A DNA stretch of 54,030 nucleotides from CAMENZ01 sp041854955 (GCA_041854955.1 JBHADF010000028.1:1-54030); one strand, 5' to 3'; shown: positions 17,829-27,421, counted from the stretch's first letter. The notes: generated by a model from the letters alone, not told the origin. A program made the numbers and translations.

Positions 17829-17850
17829 ATATTTTCATTTACTTTATAAT
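17822..17850 (+). promoter_or_regulatory. Promoter of comEC
   Basis: TTGCCA (17822-17827) and a perfect TATAAT (17845-17850) are 17 bases apart, ending 36 bases before the comEC start. Confidence 0.75.
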
Positions 17851-17885
17851 GAAAATACGATTTAAGTGCCTCGGAAAGGATTCCC

Positions 17886-20042
17886 ATGAGGCGTAAAATA
17901 TTCTTTGCTTTTTTAGTGCTTCTTATTATTTTGTATGCCGCCGATTCTGTGGGCATAACTCTATCTAAAAATCCATTGGAAAACATGGAAAACATCCGCG
18001 GTGAATTTACCGGCCGGATCTGTCGTATTCAGACAAAGAATGCGAAAATTTATTTGGAGATAAAGCTTAAAGCCTTTGATAAAGCCCCTATAAAAGGTAG
18101 GGTTCTTTTGCGTTGCTATGATGAAAAATTTCCCTATGACAGCCTATGGGGGAAGGAAATTGCCTTTAGGACTATGTTGGAGAAGCCTGTGGGCCAAAGA
18201 AACCCCCACTGTTTCGATTACAGAAAATACCTGATGGGCAGAAATATTTGGATGGTAGGAGCTGTAAGGAGCTTATCTGTGGTCAACGAAGGGGAAGGCT
18301 CGGACTCCCTAATTGGCAAATATCAACGTTTTATATACGGCAAAAGGACAGAATTTCAGGAAAAGCTGGATAAAAGCTATGGAGGAATAGTGGCAGGCAT
18401 GCTTTTCGGAGATACTTCTCTAATGGAAGAAGAGGACTATGAAGCCTTCAGGAAAAACGGAACTGCCCATGTACTTGCTGTAAGCGGACTTCACATAGGG
18501 GTAATCTACGCCGCCTATGAAAGTCTTTCTAAAAAGAGGAAGCATCCTCTTATGGATGTATTGTTTTTCTTCTGTTTGTTTACATACGGTTCTCTGGCAT
18601 TTTGGAGCCCATCGGTAATAAGAGCTGTGGCCATGATTGTGATGAGATATCTGTCTAAGGCCTTGGACCTGAGATATGACATGCTTACTTCTATGAGTTT
18701 AGTGGGTATAGCTTTGATTATTTACAATCCCTATGTGATTTTCGGTGCCGGATTTCAAATGTCCTTCTTAGCCTTGGCTTCCATAGGATTTTTTGAGCCT
18801 ACCTTGAGAAACTATATGCCCGGCTGGCTGTCCACAGTGTTAGCCGCAAATTTGGGACTGCTGATTTATCAGATGTATACATTTAATTTTTTATCCTGGG
18901 TTTCCCTAGTGGCAAATGTGCCTACGGTTTATTTGGCAGGGATTCTGCTTCCTATGAGCTTGGCTCTCTTTCTCGTATTTGCCTCAACGGGAAGCATGGA
19001 GCCCTGGGAGCTTCCCGTAAAAATGACGGCCAGCCTTATGGAAAGGATAAACCAAGGGGCCTACTTGAAGGGCTACGGCGCCATAGATGTCATAAGTCCT
19101 CATATTTGGTCGGCTATATTCATAACCGCGACGCTTTTCTTCCTGTTTTCGGAGCAATTTACCATAATGAGACTTAGGAAAGAAAAAGGGCAAATTAAAG
19201 CTGTAACAGCTGTGATTGCCATGATATCACTATTCTTTGGGGTAACCTGTTCTACACCCTTTGACCGGGCAGAGCTGGTATTTGTAGATGTGGGGCAGGG
19301 AGATTGTCTTCACTACAGTGTAGGAAAGGTAAATGTTTTGATAGATGGAGGCGGCGCTTCCAATTTCAGTGTTGGGGAGAAAATATTGAAGCAATACCTT
19401 CTAAAAAATCGGGTCAGAACCTTAGACCTTGTGATAGCCACCCATCTCCATACAGACCACTACAAAGGTCTCTATGAGCTTTCTCAAAGCTATAAAGTGA
19501 AAAAACTGGCTGTTTTTGCAGGCTATAAGCCTTTGAAAGGGGAGCTTGAGGAGCTTTTTAAATGCGATGAGATTTTATGGCTTAGAAAAGGCGATAAAGT
19601 ACCTCTTTCAAAAGGGGATTATATAGAGGTTCTCGCTCCGGAAGGGGAAGGCGATGCCTTTGACAGAGAGGATGAAAATAAAAACAGCCTCGTCTTGAAA
19701 TTAGTGTGCCGTGGGGTTTCGACCATGATGACGGGGGATATAGACCAAGTCGGCGAAGGTAAGATCATATCCGCTAATCCCCCTCAAAAGGTGTATGCGG
19801 ATATTTTGAAGGTATCCCATCATGGCAGCAGATTCAGTACAGCAGATGTTTTCCTGGACGCTCTTAAGCCTAAAATAGCCGTCATACAGGTGGGTAAAAA
19901 CAATTACGGCCATCCCACGGCAGAGGTTCTGGACAAGCTTTCAAAAAGGAATATAAAGGTCTATAGAAATGATTATATGGGTGCTGTGGGAATAGATATG
20001 GAGGATGGCAAAATCAAGCATGTTTACACCTGCATAGAATAG
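17886..20042 (+). CDS. comEC: ComEC/Rec2 family DNA uptake channel protein
   Basis: ComEC forms the membrane channel that takes up single-stranded DNA. The 718-residue protein has an N-terminal hydrophobic segment and an OB-like extracellular part (about 1-130). The polytopic Competence domain follows (about 165-430; signature VLAVSGLHIGVIYA). A C-terminal metallo-beta-lactamase-like domain begins VFVDVGQGDCLHYS, with the metal motif ATHLHTDHYKG (near 517-527), a MTGD element and VSHHGSRFST; it may act as the nuclease of the non-transforming strand. ATG 17886 follows GGAAAGGATTCCC. comEC followed by holA is a common Firmicutes order. No other competence gene is in the window, so competence itself cannot be inferred. 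Confidence 0.93.
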   Translation: MRRKIFFAFLVLLIILYAADSVGITLSKNPLENMENIRGEFTGRICRIQTKNAKIYLEIKLKAFDKAPIKGRVLLRCYDEKFPYDSLWGKEIAFRTMLEKPVGQRNPHCFDYRKYLMGRNIWMVGAVRSLSVVNEGEGSDSLIGKYQRFIYGKRTEFQEKLDKSYGGIVAGMLFGDTSLMEEEDYEAFRKNGTAHVLAVSGLHIGVIYAAYESLSKKRKHPLMDVLFFFCLFTYGSLAFWSPSVIRAVAMIVMRYLSKALDLRYDMLTSMSLVGIALIIYNPYVIFGAGFQMSFLALASIGFFEPTLRNYMPGWLSTVLAANLGLLIYQMYTFNFLSWVSLVANVPTVYLAGILLPMSLALFLVFASTGSMEPWELPVKMTASLMERINQGAYLKGYGAIDVISPHIWSAIFITATLFFLFSEQFTIMRLRKEKGQIKAVTAVIAMISLFFGVTCSTPFDRAELVFVDVGQGDCLHYSVGKVNVLIDGGGASNFSVGEKILKQYLLKNRVRTLDLVIATHLHTDHYKGLYELSQSYKVKKLAVFAGYKPLKGELEELFKCDEILWLRKGDKVPLSKGDYIEVLAPEGEGDAFDREDENKNSLVLKLVCRGVSTMMTGDIDQVGEGKIISANPPQKVYADILKVSHHGSRFSTADVFLDALKPKIAVIQVGKNNYGHPTAEVLDKLSKRNIKVYRNDYMGAVGIDMEDGKIKHVYTCIE

Positions 20043-20063
20043 GCTAAAGAGGGCATAAATAGA

Positions 20064-20092
20064 TTGTTACATAAAAAAAACCGTGGTATAAT
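20064..20092 (+). promoter_or_regulatory. Promoter of holA
   Basis: TTGTTA (20064-20069) and TATAAT (20087-20092) are 17 bases apart, 36 bases before holA. No terminator precedes it, so read-through from comEC is also possible. Confidence 0.7.
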
Positions 20093-20128
20093 AACGGCTA
20101 TATGGACAAGAAATAATTATGGAAGGAA

Positions 20129-21211
20129 ATGGAAGGATTTTCTGTTTGGAGGAAAGAAGTGGCAGGAAGATTTGAAAGCAAGGAACACGCATTTAAACTG
20201 TTTAATGAAGACCTTAAGAAGGGTGATTTTTCGCCTGTGATGTTTTTCTACGGACAGGAAGAATACCTTATAGAATGGGCTGTGGAATCCTTGGTTAAAA
20301 AGTATGTTAATCCGGCCATGAAAAATATAGACTACATAAAGGCAGATGATGACAGTCTGTCAGCCTATGACCTTATGGAAATGTGCGATACCTTTTCCAT
20401 GGTTTCGGAAAAACGAGTTGTTTGGGCAAAGAATTTTGAACCCTTGAAAAGTGTCAATCCAAAAGGGTTTTCCCAAATAGACAGAGATAGGCTTTTGGAA
20501 TATGTGCTTCAGCCTAATGAGGGTAATATACTGGTTTTTTCCATAGAAAAGCTGGAGGATAAAAGTGAATTTGTCAAGGAATTAAAGAAAAAGGTAAAGA
20601 CCTATGACTTTGACAAGCTGGACAGAGCCGCCCTTTCCGCCTTCATTTTAAAGAGATTCAAGGAAGCCAAAAGAGAAGTCGGCAAGGATATCATCAATTA
20701 TATCATAGAGGAATCGGGGTATTTCAACAAAGAGACGGAGTATAGGCTTTTTAATCTGGAAAACGATATTAAAAAGATTCTGGCCTATAGGTCGGAAGGT
20801 CCTTTACTCCCTGAGGATATCGCCTCAGTTCTTCACGGTGACGAAGACACCTTTATATTTAACTTTTTAGATTGCATAACGGGAAACAGGAAGGATACGG
20901 CCTTTTCCATGCTGGACGGAATATTGACCTCGGGAGGAGATGTATTTTCTCTGGTGGGGCTTTTGATAAATCAGTTTGAGCTGATTCTTGATATAAAAGA
21001 GCTTCAGATGGAAGGTGCAACTCCGGGACAGATAGGCAGCACTCTGAAAATACACGAATTCAGAATAAAAAAGGCCTTGGGCTTCGCCTCTAAGGTGACG
21101 GTAGATAAAATTAAAAAGATATTGGTACAGTTATATGAAATAGACAGAAATGTAAAGACGGGAACCTTGGAGCCGCGGTTGGCCTTGGAACTGTTCATAG
21201 GGAGAGTATAG
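20129..21211 (+). CDS. holA: DNA polymerase III delta subunit
   Basis: HolA is the clamp-loader subunit that opens the beta sliding clamp. The 360-residue protein shows the family pattern: FFYGQEEYLIEWAVESLVKKY (domain I, in place of a Walker A site), then FSMVSEKRVVWAKNF. The helical middle domain contains FILKRFKEAKREVGKDIINYIIEESG. The C-terminal collar domain ends with YEIDRNVKTGTLEPRLALELFIGRV. There are two closely spaced ATGs at 20119 and 20129 in different frames; only 20129 is in the coding frame, and it follows GGAAGGAA. The next gene begins one base after the stop codon. Confidence 0.92.
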   Translation: MEGFSVWRKEVAGRFESKEHAFKLFNEDLKKGDFSPVMFFYGQEEYLIEWAVESLVKKYVNPAMKNIDYIKADDDSLSAYDLMEMCDTFSMVSEKRVVWAKNFEPLKSVNPKGFSQIDRDRLLEYVLQPNEGNILVFSIEKLEDKSEFVKELKKKVKTYDFDKLDRAALSAFILKRFKEAKREVGKDIINYIIEESGYFNKETEYRLFNLENDIKKILAYRSEGPLLPEDIASVLHGDEDTFIFNFLDCITGNRKDTAFSMLDGILTSGGDVFSLVGLLINQFELILDIKELQMEGATPGQIGSTLKIHEFRIKKALGFASKVTVDKIKKILVQLYEIDRNVKTGTLEPRLALELFIGRV

Positions 21212-21212
21212 T

Positions 21213-22124
21213 ATGGAAAATTTAAATCATAAAAAACAGATAAAGGCAGACATAATGCTGGTTCTCGTAACCTTCGCATGGGGAGTTTCATACCTTATGA
21301 TGGACTTCAGCTTAAAAGATATGGACCCTTTTACTTTAAATGCTCAAAGATTTTTAGGTGCCTTTCTCATAGCGGCCATATTTAGCTGGAAGAGACTGAA
21401 GAAGGTAAATAAAATAACACTGAAATACAGCGTGCTGGTTGGAGTAGCTCTTGTATTTGTATACATAGGAGCCACCTTTGGAGTGAAATATACCACCATA
21501 TCAAATTCCGGTTTTTTATGCGCTATGACCGTGCTGTTTACGCCTCTTTTTGCAAGGATATTTCTCAAGCAAAAGCAGGATCCGAAGGTAGTGGTAGCCG
21601 TTACTCTGAGCATAATAGGCATAGGACTGCTTACTCTTAAGGATGATTTTTCCATAAATATGGCAAACCTTAAAGGGGATTTATTGTGCTTAATGTGTGG
21701 AGCTTTTTATGCCATAGACCTGCTCCTGACGGAAAGGGCCGTATCCCATGAAAAGGTTGACGCATACAGCTTAGGTGTTTTCCAGCTGGGAGTTACGGGA
21801 GTCTTAAATCTGGTACTGGCCTTCATCTTTGAGACTCCACATTTTCCCACTACCCCTCAGGTGTGGGCAACAACCTTGTTTTTAGCTGTATTCTGTACAG
21901 GCGTAGCCTTCATCGTTCAACCTATAGCCCAGCAATATACCACCGCCTCACATACGGGAGTCATATTCACCTTGGAGCCGGTGTTTAATGTGGTAGCTGC
22001 ATTTATTTTCTTAAATGAAGTATTGTCCTTTAAGGCCTATGTGGGTGGTGCCATAATGATAGCTTCCATCTTAATAATGGAGCTGGAAATGCCCGCCTTT
22101 TTAAAAAGGCCTCAAAGGTCGTAA
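21213..22124 (+). CDS. DMT superfamily (EamA) transporter
   Basis: A 303-residue membrane protein with about ten hydrophobic helices arranged as two EamA repeats. The first begins LVTFAWGVSYLMMDFSLKDMDPFTL, typical of drug/metabolite exporters, and the second begins near GDLLCLMCGAFYAIDLLLTERAV. The second repeat's end (TTASHTGVIFTLEPVFNVVAAFIFLNEVL) matches the family. The substrate cannot be read from the sequence; amino acids or metabolites are typical. It starts one base after holA and is probably cotranscribed. Confidence 0.88.
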   Translation: MENLNHKKQIKADIMLVLVTFAWGVSYLMMDFSLKDMDPFTLNAQRFLGAFLIAAIFSWKRLKKVNKITLKYSVLVGVALVFVYIGATFGVKYTTISNSGFLCAMTVLFTPLFARIFLKQKQDPKVVVAVTLSIIGIGLLTLKDDFSINMANLKGDLLCLMCGAFYAIDLLLTERAVSHEKVDAYSLGVFQLGVTGVLNLVLAFIFETPHFPTTPQVWATTLFLAVFCTGVAFIVQPIAQQYTTASHTGVIFTLEPVFNVVAAFIFLNEVLSFKAYVGGAIMIASILIMELEMPAFLKRPQRS

Positions 22125-22176
22125 GCCTTGGAAAATCAGGGCTTATAAAAATACTGTTCAGAGTTGATTTATTCTA

Positions 22177-22205
22177 TTGCTGAAAGATAAAATAAATGAT
22201 AAAAT
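22177..22205 (+). promoter_or_regulatory. Promoter of the iron alcohol dehydrogenase gene
   Basis: TTGCTG (22177-22182) and TAAAAT (22200-22205) are 17 bases apart, 36 bases before the start codon and ahead of a strong AAAGGAGG site. Confidence 0.6.
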
Positions 22206-22241
22206 GTGGCTGGAAAATAGAATTTAAAGGAGGACTTTATT

Positions 22242-23465
22242 ATGGCGCGTTTTACTTTACCTCGTGACCTTTACCACGGCAAAGGTTCACTGGAAGCCCT
22301 TAAGACTTTTAAGGGAAAGAAGGCTATTATATGTGTAGGAGGAGGCTCTATGAAAAAATTCGGCTTTCTCGAGAGAGCGGAAGCCTATCTGAGAGAAGCA
22401 GGAATGGATGTACGCATCTTTGACGGCATTGAGCCTGACCCTTCTGTAGATACCGTTATGCGTGGTGCTGCTGCTATGCTTGAATTTGAACCTGACTGGA
22501 TTGTAGCTATCGGAGGCGGTTCCCCTATAGATGCTGCAAAAGCAATGTGGATTAAATACGAATATCCCGAAAGCACATTTGAGGATATGTGCAAGATATT
22601 CGGTATTCCCGAACTTAGAAAAAAAGCACACTTCTGTGCAGTTTCTTCCACATCGGGAACAGCCACAGAGGTTACGGCCTTTTCCATCATAACCGATTAT
22701 GAAAAGGGTATCAAATATCCTATCGCCGACTTTGAAATTACCCCGGATGTAGCTATCGTGGACCCTGAATTGGCAGAGACAATGCCTCAGAAGCTGGTAG
22801 CTCACACAGGAATGGACGCTATGACCCATGCTGTAGAGGCTTATGTTTCCACGGCTAATTGCGACTACACAGACCCTCTGGCAGTTCATGCCGTTGAAAT
22901 GATCATGAAGGATCTGGTTCCTTCATATAAGGGAGATATGGAAGCAAGACATAGAATGCACAATGCTCAGTGCCTTGCAGGAATGGCTTTCTCCAATGCT
23001 CTTTTAGGAATCGTTCACTCCATGGCTCATAAGACAGGTGCCATCTTTGCCGATTACGGTGCTCACATTATTCACGGTGCGGCTAACGCTATGTACCTTC
23101 CTAAGGTTGTAGCCTTTAACGCAAAGGATGAAACCGCAAAGAAGAGATATGGTGTACTGGTAGACTATATGGGTATCATTTCAAAGGATGCCTCCGACGA
23201 TGAAAAGGTTGCCGCTCTCATCGAGTATCTTCGCAAGATGAACGACGACCTGAACATACCTCACTGCATTAAGAATTACGGTGCAGATTCACTGCCTACA
23301 GAGCAGGGCTTCGTACCTGAGGAAGTATTCCTTGAAAAGCTTCACGACATAGCTGTTAATGCTATTGCCGATGCGTGCACAGGATCCAATCCTCGTCAGC
23401 CCAGCGTTGAAGAAATGGAAAAGCTTCTGAAATGCTGCTACTACGATTTAGAGGTAGACTTCTAA
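22242..23465 (+). CDS. Iron-containing alcohol dehydrogenase (butanol dehydrogenase-like)
   Basis: A 407-residue group III dehydrogenase. The dinucleotide-binding half contains ICVGGGSMKKFGFLERA and AIGGGSPIDAAKAMW, with the GGGS turn that favours NAD(P)H. The metal-binding half has GMDAMTHAVEAYVS (Asp and His ligands near 193-198), GIVHSMAHKTGA and HGAANAMYLPKVVAFN (His ligands). In fermenting clostridia such enzymes reduce aldehydes to ethanol or butanol to regenerate NAD(P)+; the exact substrate is not decidable. Codon choice here is noticeably less ATA-rich than in neighbours, as expected for a highly expressed gene. It stands alone between its own promoter and terminator. Confidence 0.92.
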   Translation: MARFTLPRDLYHGKGSLEALKTFKGKKAIICVGGGSMKKFGFLERAEAYLREAGMDVRIFDGIEPDPSVDTVMRGAAAMLEFEPDWIVAIGGGSPIDAAKAMWIKYEYPESTFEDMCKIFGIPELRKKAHFCAVSSTSGTATEVTAFSIITDYEKGIKYPIADFEITPDVAIVDPELAETMPQKLVAHTGMDAMTHAVEAYVSTANCDYTDPLAVHAVEMIMKDLVPSYKGDMEARHRMHNAQCLAGMAFSNALLGIVHSMAHKTGAIFADYGAHIIHGAANAMYLPKVVAFNAKDETAKKRYGVLVDYMGIISKDASDDEKVAALIEYLRKMNDDLNIPHCIKNYGADSLPTEQGFVPEEVFLEKLHDIAVNAIADACTGSNPRQPSVEEMEKLLKCCYYDLEVDF

Positions 23466-23484
23466 TAACACTTTGTGTTCTATA

Positions 23485-23517
23485 TAATCCTCGGAGAAAT
23501 CCGGGGATTATTATTTA
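23485..23517 (+). terminator. Intrinsic terminator of the alcohol dehydrogenase gene
   Basis: TAATCCTCGG (23485-23494) pairs with CCGGGGATTA (23501-23510) around AGAAAT and is followed by a short T-rich tail (TTATTT). Confidence 0.75.
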
Positions 23518-23548
23518 GACAAGAAAAGAAAAAATAAAGAAAGAAAAA

Positions 23549-25270
23549 ATGATGATAAAGACACTTATAAAATATTTCAAACCCCATAAAAAGTTATTTC
23601 TCATAGATATGTTCTGTGCCTTATCGGTGGCTGCCATAGATTTGGCATTTCCTTTGGTTTCCCGATATGCTATGTACGAACTGTTGCCTAACAAGGTCTA
23701 CGGCTTCTTTTTCGTTTTGATGGCAACGGTGGTTCTGTTCTATGTACTGCGTTCTGTGTGCTACTATTTTATGACCTATCTGGGACATATTTTCGGAGTA
23801 AGCGTGGAGGCGGATATAAGAACAGCTCTCTTTGAGCAACTTCAGAGGCTGGACTTTGAATTTTACGATAAAAACAGAACGGGAAAGCTGATGAGCAGAC
23901 TGACGGGAGACCTGTTTGAAATAACGGAGCTGGCTCATCACGGCCCGGAAGACCTGGTGATTTCTGTATTGACCATAACAGGCTCTTTGATTTTCATGTT
24001 TATGATGGAATGGCGGTTGGCCTTGGTGGTGACCATTTTAATCCCGATTTTCTTGATCATAGTCATGAAAAACAGAAAGAATATGGCAGATGCCTCAAAA
24101 GAGGTCAAAGCAAAGATGGCGGCCATAAACTCGGATATAGAGTCGAGCATTTCCGGCATAAAGACCTCCAAGGCCTTTGCCAACGAAAAACTGGAACAGG
24201 GGAGATTTGCAGAGGCCAACGATATCTTCATAGGAGCAAAGCGTGGATATTACAAGGCCATGGGTGCCTTTAGCGCAAGCCAGGAGTTTTTTATGGGTAT
24301 AATGCCCTGTGCCGTTATAGCCGTAGGTGGCGGACTTCTCATGGAGAACAGGATTAACTACATAGATTTGATTACCTTTACCCTCTTCGTAAACACCTTT
24401 ATAACCCCCATCCGAAAGATGGCAAATTTTGCGGAGGTATTTTCCAACGGCATGGCAGGTATGAGCAGATTTAAGGAGCTTATGGACTTAGAACCGGAAG
24501 TGAAGGAGAAGGAAGGTGCCGGCAAGCTTACCGTCAAGGAAGGGGCCATCGCCCTGGAAAATGTATCCTTCTCATACAATGAGAGAGCGGAGGTTTTGGA
24601 AAATATAAACCTTAATGTCAAGCCAGGAGAAACTTTAGCCATAGTAGGACATTCCGGAGGAGGAAAGACTACTCTGTGCCAGCTGATTCCCAGATTTTAC
24701 GATGTGACGGAAGGCTCTATAAAGATTGACGGCGTGGATATAAGAGATGTGACCAAGAATTCCATAAGGAGCAATATAGGCATCGTACAGCAGGATGTAT
24801 TCATCTTTGCAGACACAATCTTTGAAAACATACGCTACGGACGACCTGAGGCCACCTTTGAGGAGGTGGTGGAGGCGGCAAAGAGAGCAGAGATATATGA
24901 AGATATTCTTCGCATGCCGGATCAGTTCGAAACCTATGTGGGAGAAAGGGGCACCAAGCTTTCCGGAGGGCAGAAGCAAAGGGTATCCATAGCCAGAATT
25001 TTCCTCAAGGATCCTAAAATTTTAATCCTGGACGAGGCCACCTCCGCCTTAGATACGGTGACGGAAGAAAGGATACAAAAGAGCTTTGAAGAGTTAGCCA
25101 AGGGCAGGACAACCTTAGTCATAGCCCACCGCTTAGCCACCGTAAGAGCCGCCGACAGAATTATCGTCATAGAAGACGGCAAAATCATTGAAGAAGGCAG
25201 CCACCGAGAGCTGTTAAAGCTGGGTGGAGAATACGCCATGCTGCACAATACCCAAAAGCTGATGCAGTAA
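23549..25270 (+). CDS. ABC exporter, fused permease and ATPase (MsbA/LmrA type)
   Basis: A 573-residue half-transporter that would work as a homodimer. The membrane domain (about 1-310) has six helices and the coupling-helix segment FEFYDKNRTGKLMSRLTGDL. The nucleotide-binding domain has Walker A GHSGGGKTT (about 367-375), Q-loop VQQDVFIF, signature KLSGGQKQRVSIAR, Walker B ILILDEATSALD and H-loop IAHRLATV. Typical cargo is lipid or drug; the sequence does not decide. No second half-transporter gene lies beside it. Two ATGs in a row (23549 and 23552) are possible starts. Confidence 0.93.
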   Translation: MMIKTLIKYFKPHKKLFLIDMFCALSVAAIDLAFPLVSRYAMYELLPNKVYGFFFVLMATVVLFYVLRSVCYYFMTYLGHIFGVSVEADIRTALFEQLQRLDFEFYDKNRTGKLMSRLTGDLFEITELAHHGPEDLVISVLTITGSLIFMFMMEWRLALVVTILIPIFLIIVMKNRKNMADASKEVKAKMAAINSDIESSISGIKTSKAFANEKLEQGRFAEANDIFIGAKRGYYKAMGAFSASQEFFMGIMPCAVIAVGGGLLMENRINYIDLITFTLFVNTFITPIRKMANFAEVFSNGMAGMSRFKELMDLEPEVKEKEGAGKLTVKEGAIALENVSFSYNERAEVLENINLNVKPGETLAIVGHSGGGKTTLCQLIPRFYDVTEGSIKIDGVDIRDVTKNSIRSNIGIVQQDVFIFADTIFENIRYGRPEATFEEVVEAAKRAEIYEDILRMPDQFETYVGERGTKLSGGQKQRVSIARIFLKDPKILILDEATSALDTVTEERIQKSFEELAKGRTTLVIAHRLATVRAADRIIVIEDGKIIEEGSHRELLKLGGEYAMLHNTQKLMQ

Positions 25271-25384
25271 AATAAAAAAGTATGGAACTTTATCACAGAA
25301 GATAAAATGTGCCGGCTATATAATTACCTCATATTAGGAGCTTTGCTTCCACATTAAATATTGTAAATTATGAGGAGAAAAAAC

Positions 25385-25708
25385 ATGGGAATATTCGATT
25401 TTCTTAAAGGAGCAGATATAAACGGCGGAGTAGAGGAATTCAAGAACACGGAAAATGCAGTGTTGCTGGATGTAAGGACTACTGACGAATATAAGGGAGG
25501 ACACATAGGCGGAAGTATAAACATACCTCTTCATATTCTGGAAGCCAAGGTAGGGGAAAAGATAAAGGACAAGAACACCAACTTATTCGTATATTGTTTA
25601 AGCGGCGGAAGAAGCGGCCAGGCAGCCTCTTTGTTGAAATCCATGGGATATATCAATGTGAAAAATATCGGAGGCATAGGCGGCTATAAGGGCCGGATAG
25701 AGAGGTAG
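25385..25708 (+). CDS. Single-domain rhodanese-like protein
   Basis: A 107-residue sulfurtransferase domain. The N-terminus MGIFDFLKGADINGG is followed by a rhodanese fold: VLLDVRTTDEYKGGHIGGSINIP, then the active loop YCLSGGRSGQAA with the persulfide-carrying Cys near residue 72. I choose ATG 25385 because GAGGAG lies about eight bases upstream; an in-frame ATG at 25370 would place the ribosome binding site inside the gene. It ends two bases before the next gene, which carries its own rhodanese domain, so the pair probably hands sulfane sulfur between proteins. Persulfide or thiosulfate handling is inferred. Confidence 0.9.
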   Translation: MGIFDFLKGADINGGVEEFKNTENAVLLDVRTTDEYKGGHIGGSINIPLHILEAKVGEKIKDKNTNLFVYCLSGGRSGQAASLLKSMGYINVKNIGGIGGYKGRIER

Positions 25709-25710
25709 TT

Positions 25711-27414
25711 ATGAAAGTAGTAATCGTTGGAGGAGTAGCCGGAGGAGCTACGGCGGCAGCTCGTATAAGAAGATTGGACGAAAAGGCTCAGATAACCGTC
25801 TTTGAAAGAACAGGATATGTGTCCTACGCTAACTGCGGATTGCCTTACTACATAGGCGATGTAATCACCGACGGTGAAGAGCTGAGTCTCCAGACTCCCG
25901 AGAGCCTCTACGAAAGATTCCGCATAGATGTAAAGGTGGGACATAATGTAAAGTCCATCAATCCGGAGAGCAAAACAGTCACAGTTATGGATCTTAATAC
26001 AGGGAAAGCCTTTGAGGAAAGCTATGACAAGCTAATCCTTTCACCGGGAGCAAAGCCCATTAAGCCTGAACTGCCCGGCATGGAAAGTGACAGAATATTT
26101 ACATTGAGAACGGTGGAGGACACCTTTGCCATTAAGAGCTTTGTCAATGAAAAAAAGCCTAAATCAGCTGTATTGGTAGGCGGAGGTTTCATAGGTCTGG
26201 AAATGGCAGAAAACTTAAGGGAACTGGGTATGGATGTGACCATAGTTCAGAGACCTGCTCAGCTTCTCAACATATTGGACTATGATATGGCCACCTTCGT
26301 TCACTCCGAATTCAGAAAGCATGGAGTAAAGCTTAAATTCAAGGGTGATGTCATAGGCTTCTCAGAAGCAGAGGGCAAAATAGAAACCCTGCTTCAAGAT
26401 GATGCTCCCCTGAAAGCTGATATGGTAATCCTGGCCATAGGAGTTATGCCGGAGTCCCATTTAGCAAAGGATGCAGGTTTGGAGCTGGGCCTCAAGGGCA
26501 GTATCGTCGTAAATGACAGGATGGAAACTTCCATTAAGGATATATATGCCGTAGGAGATGCCATACAGGTTAAGCACGGTGTGACAGGAACAGATGCTGT
26601 GATCTCGCTGGCAGGCCCTGCAAATAAACAGGGAAGAATAGTTGCCGACAATGTGTGCGGAGGAGACAGCAGATATCACGGCTCCCAAGGCTCATCGGTA
26701 ATTAAAATATTTGATATGACTGTGGGAACTACAGGCATAAACGAAGGTCTGGCAAAAAAAGAGGGCATAGAATACGAAAAGCTGGTTCTCTCTCCCCTGG
26801 CTCACGCAGGATATTATCCCGGAGCTAAGCTGATGACTGCTAAAGTACTGTATGAAAAGAAGACCTTAAAAATCTTAGGTGCACAAATCGTGGGCTATGA
26901 CGGTGTTGACAAGAGGATTGATGTAATCGCTACGGCAATCTTTGCAGGACTGAAGATTACGGACCTGAAGGATTTGGATCTGGCCTATGCACCTCCTTAT
27001 GCTTCGGCTAAAGACCCTATAAATATGGTAGGCTTTATGGCTGACAATCTGGAAAATGGCAAGGTTGAGCAGTTCCACTGGGAAGATATAGATGAAATAT
27101 CAAATGGACAGGTAACCTTGCTGGATGCTCGTACTCCTGAGGAATATGCATCCGGTCATGCTCCGGGATTCATAAATATCCCTGTGGACGAGCTAAGATG
27201 GAGATTGGACGAAATCCCCAAGTCCAAGCCGGTATATGTAATGTGTCAAAGCGGTTTGAGAAGCTACGTGGCTGCGAGGATTCTTGCTCAGTCCGGCTAT
27301 GATGCTAAAAACTTCTCGGGAGGATACCGCTTCTACAACTCGGTTATGAGCGACAAAAAAGCCACGGCAAGTGAAGCTAAAAAAGAAGCCTTCCCCTGCG
27401 GTGCTGAAAGATAA
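25711..27414 (+). CDS. CoA-disulfide/persulfide reductase with C-terminal rhodanese domain
   Basis: A 567-residue flavoprotein of the CoADR-RHD type. FAD binding is shown by VVIVGGVAGGATAAARIRRLD and IYAVGDAIQV. The single active cysteine is Cys42 in YANCGLPYYIGD, as in CoA-disulfide and NADH-dependent persulfide reductases. NAD(P)H binding is VLVGGGFIGLEMAENL. A rhodanese domain (about 465-550) carries Cys512 in CQSGLRS. The enzyme likely reduces CoA persulfide or polysulfide in the cytosol, releasing sulfide. A short tail ends FPCGAER, adding another cysteine close to the C-terminus. It is paired with the single-domain rhodanese just upstream and ends at a terminator. Confidence 0.92.
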   Translation: MKVVIVGGVAGGATAAARIRRLDEKAQITVFERTGYVSYANCGLPYYIGDVITDGEELSLQTPESLYERFRIDVKVGHNVKSINPESKTVTVMDLNTGKAFEESYDKLILSPGAKPIKPELPGMESDRIFTLRTVEDTFAIKSFVNEKKPKSAVLVGGGFIGLEMAENLRELGMDVTIVQRPAQLLNILDYDMATFVHSEFRKHGVKLKFKGDVIGFSEAEGKIETLLQDDAPLKADMVILAIGVMPESHLAKDAGLELGLKGSIVVNDRMETSIKDIYAVGDAIQVKHGVTGTDAVISLAGPANKQGRIVADNVCGGDSRYHGSQGSSVIKIFDMTVGTTGINEGLAKKEGIEYEKLVLSPLAHAGYYPGAKLMTAKVLYEKKTLKILGAQIVGYDGVDKRIDVIATAIFAGLKITDLKDLDLAYAPPYASAKDPINMVGFMADNLENGKVEQFHWEDIDEISNGQVTLLDARTPEEYASGHAPGFINIPVDELRWRLDEIPKSKPVYVMCQSGLRSYVAARILAQSGYDAKNFSGGYRFYNSVMSDKKATASEAKKEAFPCGAER

Positions 27415-27421
27415 TATACAG

